Source of the DNA: an uncultured Collinsella sp.
Lineage (GTDB): Bacteria; Actinomycetota; Coriobacteriia; Coriobacteriales; Coriobacteriaceae
Direction: 5' to 3'
DNA: 8,416 nucleotides
Assembly (NCBI GenBank): GCA_902492185.1
Contig: CABUKY010000078.1
Coordinates: 1-8,416 of the forward strand
The position numbers and the translations under genes were made by a program. Positions 5,512-8,416 of the stretch are shown here, one piece after another. The notes under the pieces were generated by a model that had not been told where the DNA came from, ran no database searches, and was given only the letters and a program-made list of their open reading frames with translations. Each line of letters starts with the position of its first letter. The stretch's first letter is position 1.

Positions 5512-6933
5512 CTACTCTATCAGGTCGTTGTGGCGCTCGATAGCCTCTGCCACCGTGTGGCCCTCGTCCACGATAAGCGAGCGGCGCTTAGGGGACACAA
5601 TACGCTGTGCGGGATACACGCCACGGTGGCCGCCGGCAAGGTAGCTAATAAACGAAACGATGACAAAGAAGCCCGCGGCCGTTCCATGGAACAAGTCGAT
5701 GGCCATCATGCAGGTGGTGATGGGCACGTTGAGGCCGGCGCAGAAGACGCCGAGCATGCCGAGGGCCGCCATGAAGCTCGGGTCGAGTCCAGCGAGGCAA
5801 CCGATCCATCCGCCGAGCGCCGCACCGATACCAAACAGGGGCGTGACCTCGCCGCCTTGGAAACCGGCGCCTAGGGTGAGCGCCGTTACGACGAGCTTGA
5901 TGGCGGCGTCGGCGAGGGTGGTGTTGCCGGCGAACCCGGCGCCCGAAAGCCACGTGGAAAGGCCGGCATACTCCCAGGCGTCAAGCATCGCATAGGCCGC
6001 GAGAACCACGAGCGCACCGATGAGCGCACGGACGAGGTAGTTGGTGATAAAACGCGCGTACAGGCTCTTGACCGTACGGACCGACCAGGCAAAGAGACGC
6101 GCTGTGAGGCCAAAGGCGACAGCACCGATAACGACCACGGCAACTGTCCTAGGCGTCATATCGGGAACGCTGGCGATGGCGTTGGCCTCGTACTGCGTGC
6201 CCAGGGCGAGTGACGTAAAGTAGCCGGTAAACGAGGCAACGAGGCAGTAGATACCTGCGGTGTAGTCGATCTTGCCGATGAAGCACATCTCCATGCCAAA
6301 GAAAGCTCCGGCAAGGGGCGATCCGAACACGGCGCCAAAGGCGGACGAGATGCCGGCGAGCATCAGGTCGTGATGATCGTGCTTTTTGAGATGAGCGAGG
6401 TTCGAAACATTGCTGGCGATGGTGCCGCCGATCTGTACCGCGGCACCCTCACGACCGGCCGAGCCACCCGTCAGATGCGTGAGCGTGGAGCACACAAACG
6501 TGAGGATAGCCATGCGCGCATGGATAAGTCGTGTGCCCAGGGCGGAGTCGATGACCAGGTTGTTGCCGCGTTTGGCGGCAAGACCGTGGTTCTTGTAGAC
6601 CCACGCGGTGACCACGCCCACGACAGGGAGTAGGGCATACACCCACACATGGTGCTCGCGATAGTCGGTTGCGATATCCAGCGAGGCTAAAAACGCCCAG
6701 GCGGCAACGCCCATGGCGAGCGAGACGATAACTACGAGCACGAGCAGCTTGGCGCTCGCGAGCATGTTGCGGGCATTGCGGCGCGTGTCGGCAGCCAAGA
6801 GCTGCTCGGAGCGGGTGAGCTGGTTGCGGCCGCTGATGATCAGGTCGGCGGGAGAGAAAGTGCTGCCGTCCTTGTCCTGGCGGGTACCATCAGACGGGTC
6901 GTGTGCGTTTTCACGTTTATCGATAAAAGCCAT
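5512..6933 (-). CDS. CLC-family anion transporter, probably CLC-F type fluoride/H+ antiporter
   Basis: A 473-residue polytopic membrane protein with no obvious C-terminal CBS pair. The CLC selectivity-filter segments are visible. GSAGREGAAVQIGG at 157-170 contains the gating glutamate Glu162. GGEVTPLFGIG at 360-370 corresponds to the GGxFxP filter segment. In canonical chloride transporters an earlier GSGIP supplies a chloride-binding serine; here the matching region appears to be RGNNLVID at 122-129. Asn in that place and the EVTP form are features I associate with CLC-F proteins, which export toxic fluoride in exchange for protons. That specificity is inference, and generic annotation would be voltage-gated chloride channel family protein. 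The N-terminal 55 or so residues are charged and cytoplasmic. The ATG at 6933 has AGAGGA 4 bases upstream. An in-frame ATG at 6960 lies upstream of the predicted transcription start and has no ribosome-binding site. The gene leads the minus-strand pair with the lipid kinase. Confidence 0.85.
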   Translation of the reverse strand: MAFIDKRENAHDPSDGTRQDKDGSTFSPADLIISGRNQLTRSEQLLAADTRRNARNMLASAKLLVLVVIVSLAMGVAAWAFLASLDIATDYREHHVWVYALLPVVGVVTAWVYKNHGLAAKRGNNLVIDSALGTRLIHARMAILTFVCSTLTHLTGGSAGREGAAVQIGGTIASNVSNLAHLKKHDHHDLMLAGISSAFGAVFGSPLAGAFFGMEMCFIGKIDYTAGIYCLVASFTGYFTSLALGTQYEANAIASVPDMTPRTVAVVVIGAVAFGLTARLFAWSVRTVKSLYARFITNYLVRALIGALVVLAAYAMLDAWEYAGLSTWLSGAGFAGNTTLADAAIKLVVTALTLGAGFQGGEVTPLFGIGAALGGWIGCLAGLDPSFMAALGMLGVFCAGLNVPITTCMMAIDLFHGTAAGFFVIVSFISYLAGGHRGVYPAQRIVSPKRRSLIVDEGHTVAEAIERHNDLIE

Positions 6934-6962
6934 AACGTCCTCTTTTTGGTTGCGATGCATGC

Positions 6963-6968
6963 ATTATA
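6963..6968 (-). promoter_or_regulatory. Consensus -10 box for the CLC gene
   Basis: On the minus strand this is a perfect TATAAT. Transcription would begin about 6956, leaving a leader of about 22 bases with AGAGGA (plus-strand 6938-6943) before the ATG at 6933. The sequence at -35 (minus strand GCCTTA, 17-base spacing) is a poor match. No fluoride riboswitch core was seen in the leader or further upstream to 7100. Confidence 0.6.
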
Positions 6969-7082
6969 AGACGGCGGCCTGGGCTTAAGGCGATTGGCAG
7001 GTTTCGGATTTGTTGCCAAGGGCGCGTGGCCGACAGGTGTATTCGCGGTCGCGGGCAATGCCATGAGCGGGCGGAGGGGGAT

Positions 7083-7102
7083 TATACTGAATCAAATATA
7101 AA
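7083..7102 (+). promoter_or_regulatory. moeA: Candidate moeA -10 region with two possible boxes
   Basis: TATACT at 7083-7088 and TATAAA at 7097-7102 are each 5/6 matches to TATAAT. They sit in the only AT-rich patch of the moeA upstream region. Neither has a good -35 box at 16-18 bases. Transcription would start about 7095 or 7109, leaving a leader of 40-50 bases. This promoter is divergent from the one for the CLC gene. Confidence 0.45.
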
Positions 7103-7146
7103 GAATCGGCGCCGTCGTTGCGCGCCGTGGCATGTAAGAGGTGTAT

Positions 7147-8409
7147 ATGGCTGAGACGCTTATCCCGCTGGAGGACGCGCAGGCAATCGTTCTTTCGCAG
7201 GTGCACAGGACCGATGCTGTCGAGATCCCGGTATGGCAGGCGGCCGGTCTTCCCCTGGCCGAGGACGCCACGGCCGATATCGACATCTCGCCGTTTGCCA
7301 ACAGCGCCATGGATGGATATGCCGTGCGCACCGTCGACCTTGTCGAAGCGTCCGCCGATGCGCCTGTGACGCTTTCTGTCGTGGGGCACGAGGCCGCAGG
7401 CCATGTGTTCGATGGCGTTATTGCCCCGGGCGAGACCGTCCGCATCATGACGGGCGCGCCGGTGCCCGAGGGTGCGGATGCCGTGGTGAAATACGAGATC
7501 GTCGACGTAATCGATGGCGACGGTAACGAGGGTTCGCACGTTCGCTTCTCGGCGCCTGCCAAGGTGGGGGAGAACGTTCGCTCTGCCGCCGAGGAGGCCC
7601 ATGCCGGCGACGTCGTGATGCGTGCTGGAGAGGTTGTGGCTCCTGCGGGCGCCGGCCTGCTAGCAAGCGCCGGTTACGCGAGCGTGAAGGTCCATGCCGC
7701 TCCGCGCGTGGGCATTATTTCGCTGGGCACGGAGCTGGTCGCGCCGAGTGAGCTGCCGGCGCGCGGGCAGATTCGCGACTCCAACTCGTCGGCGTTGATG
7801 GCCGAAGCGCTCGATGCCGGCGCCGAGCCCGTGTTCTACGGTGTTGCGCCCGATGATGAGCAGGCGATTGCCGAGCTGGTGCATCGTGCCGTGCAGGAGT
7901 GCGATTTTGTCATTACGAGCGGTGGCGCCTCGGCGGGCGATTACGACTACGTGACGGCACTCGTTCGGCGTGAGGGCGAGGTGCTGTTCGATCGCATCTC
8001 GATGCGTCCGGGCAAGGCCATCACGTTTGGCCTGCTCGGGGGTAAGCCCTACCTGGGACTTTCAGGCAATCCGGCGGCGGCGTATGTGGGCTTTGAGATG
8101 CTCGCCCGCCCGGCGATTCGCAAGATGCGCGGATTTGCCGAAGGCATGCGTCCCGTGCAGCAGGCGACGCTCACGCACGGCGTGAAGAAGCGCCAGCATC
8201 GCCGCTTCTTTGATCGCGCTACGGTTTTGCGCGACCCCGAGACCGGTGAGTTGTTGGTGACCGAGGCTAAGACGCAGAATTCGGCGCTGCTTGGAACTAT
8301 GCAGCGTGCGAACTGCCTGCTGTGTATTGACGAAGGAACGTGCGAGTTCAAGGCGGGAGATGTCGTGGACGTTGTTCGCGTCGACCTGCCCGAGGGCGCC
8401 GTGTTGTAG
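7147..8409 (+). CDS. moeA: Molybdopterin molybdenumtransferase MoeA
   Basis: A 420-residue cytoplasmic enzyme that inserts molybdate into adenylylated molybdopterin, the last common step of molybdenum-cofactor synthesis. Motifs, in order: SPFANSAMDGYAV at 48-60 (active-site Asp56), MTGAPVPEGADAVV at 101-114, SLGTELV at 192-198 (opening the MogA/MoaB-like domain), RDSNSSAL at 210-217, TSGGASAGDYDYV at 257-269 (the GDYD loop with metal- and substrate-binding aspartates), and GLSGNPAAA at 304-312. The C-terminal beta-barrel domain follows. The length is normal for MoeA (about 400-420). The ATG at 7147 is chosen because GAGG at 7138-7141 lies 5 bases upstream; the in-frame GTG at 7141 overlaps that site. 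An AGGAGG overlapping the stop suggests an operon with a gene just downstream, perhaps another cofactor gene. The gene implies that the host makes molybdo- or tungsto-enzymes. Confidence 0.95.
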   Translation: MAETLIPLEDAQAIVLSQVHRTDAVEIPVWQAAGLPLAEDATADIDISPFANSAMDGYAVRTVDLVEASADAPVTLSVVGHEAAGHVFDGVIAPGETVRIMTGAPVPEGADAVVKYEIVDVIDGDGNEGSHVRFSAPAKVGENVRSAAEEAHAGDVVMRAGEVVAPAGAGLLASAGYASVKVHAAPRVGIISLGTELVAPSELPARGQIRDSNSSALMAEALDAGAEPVFYGVAPDDEQAIAELVHRAVQECDFVITSGGASAGDYDYVTALVRREGEVLFDRISMRPGKAITFGLLGGKPYLGLSGNPAAAYVGFEMLARPAIRKMRGFAEGMRPVQQATLTHGVKKRQHRRFFDRATVLRDPETGELLVTEAKTQNSALLGTMQRANCLLCIDEGTCEFKAGDVVDVVRVDLPEGAVL

Positions 8410-8413
8410 GAGG
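8408..8413 (+). promoter_or_regulatory. AGGAGG ribosome-binding site of the next gene, overlapping the moeA stop
   Basis: The last two bases of the moeA TAG begin a perfect AGGAGG. The expected start codon would fall about 5-9 bases beyond, outside the window. The overlap points to translational coupling within a moeA operon. The next product cannot be identified. Confidence 0.7.
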
Positions 8414-8416
8414 AAC

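Noticed and set aside
5444..5512. GACGTTA at 5444-5450 and TAACGTC at 5506-5512 as an inverted repeat
   Set aside because: Only 7 bp with a 55-base spacer. It overlaps the CLC stop codon, shows no T-run and could easily occur by chance.
7082..7101. TTATA-N10-TATAA before moeA as a ModE-like molybdate operator
   Set aside because: Arms are only 5 bp and the spacing and flanks do not match the known ModE box. The AT-rich bases are better read as -10 elements.

Overview
The window looks like chromosomal core sequence from a GC-rich, anaerobic gut actinomycete of the Coriobacteriia. A Collinsella-like organism is my best guess. This rests on the codon and GC character, the mix of gene families, and short GGGACTGT-containing palindromes between genes that I associate with this group. 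No rRNA, tRNA, CRISPR array or transposase gene is visible. The genes are mostly metabolic and transport genes.

Left part (1-3183): a truncated minus-strand gene for a small C-GCAxxG-C-C family redox protein is divergent from metY, a complete O-acetylhomoserine sulfhydrylase that makes homocysteine from sulfide. The 229-base region between them carries three copies of an 11-base motif. Two of the copies form an inverted repeat, a good operator candidate. After metY comes a strong intrinsic terminator that ends only 25 bases before the start of a drug/H+ antiporter-like MFS transporter gene. That gene therefore has no obvious room for its own promoter downstream of the terminator.

Middle (3184-4461): xpt (xanthine phosphoribosyltransferase) is split into two reading frames by a frameshift near 3670-3677. 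Aligned to my recollection of the family, the lesion is best explained by a 10-base deletion between two CGCTTC repeats. The PRPP-binding motif lies wholly in the second fragment. A near-perfect hairpin with a T-run follows. Then comes a small gene for an ArfB-like ribosome-rescue peptidyl-tRNA hydrolase with its own GGAGG ribosome-binding site. A perfect 27-bp inverted repeat fills the gap between this gene and its convergent neighbour. The two palindromes flanking the rescue-factor gene share a 16-base core at 14 of 16 positions, so they look like members of one repeat family.

Right part (4462-8416): two minus-strand genes, a CLC-type anion transporter followed by a diacylglycerol/lipid kinase, are probably co-transcribed from a promoter with a consensus TATAAT. 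The CLC protein has GNN and GGEVTPLF signatures that suggest the fluoride/proton-exchanging CLC-F branch rather than a chloride channel. Divergent from it is moeA, which inserts molybdenum during molybdenum-cofactor synthesis. An AGGAGG overlapping the moeA stop codon shows that another, probably translationally coupled, gene begins just beyond the window.

I did not find a clearly new multi-gene system. The observations most worth following are the disrupted xpt, the paired palindromes, the terminator-then-gene arrangements, the motif cluster upstream of metY and the likely fluoride specificity of the CLC protein.
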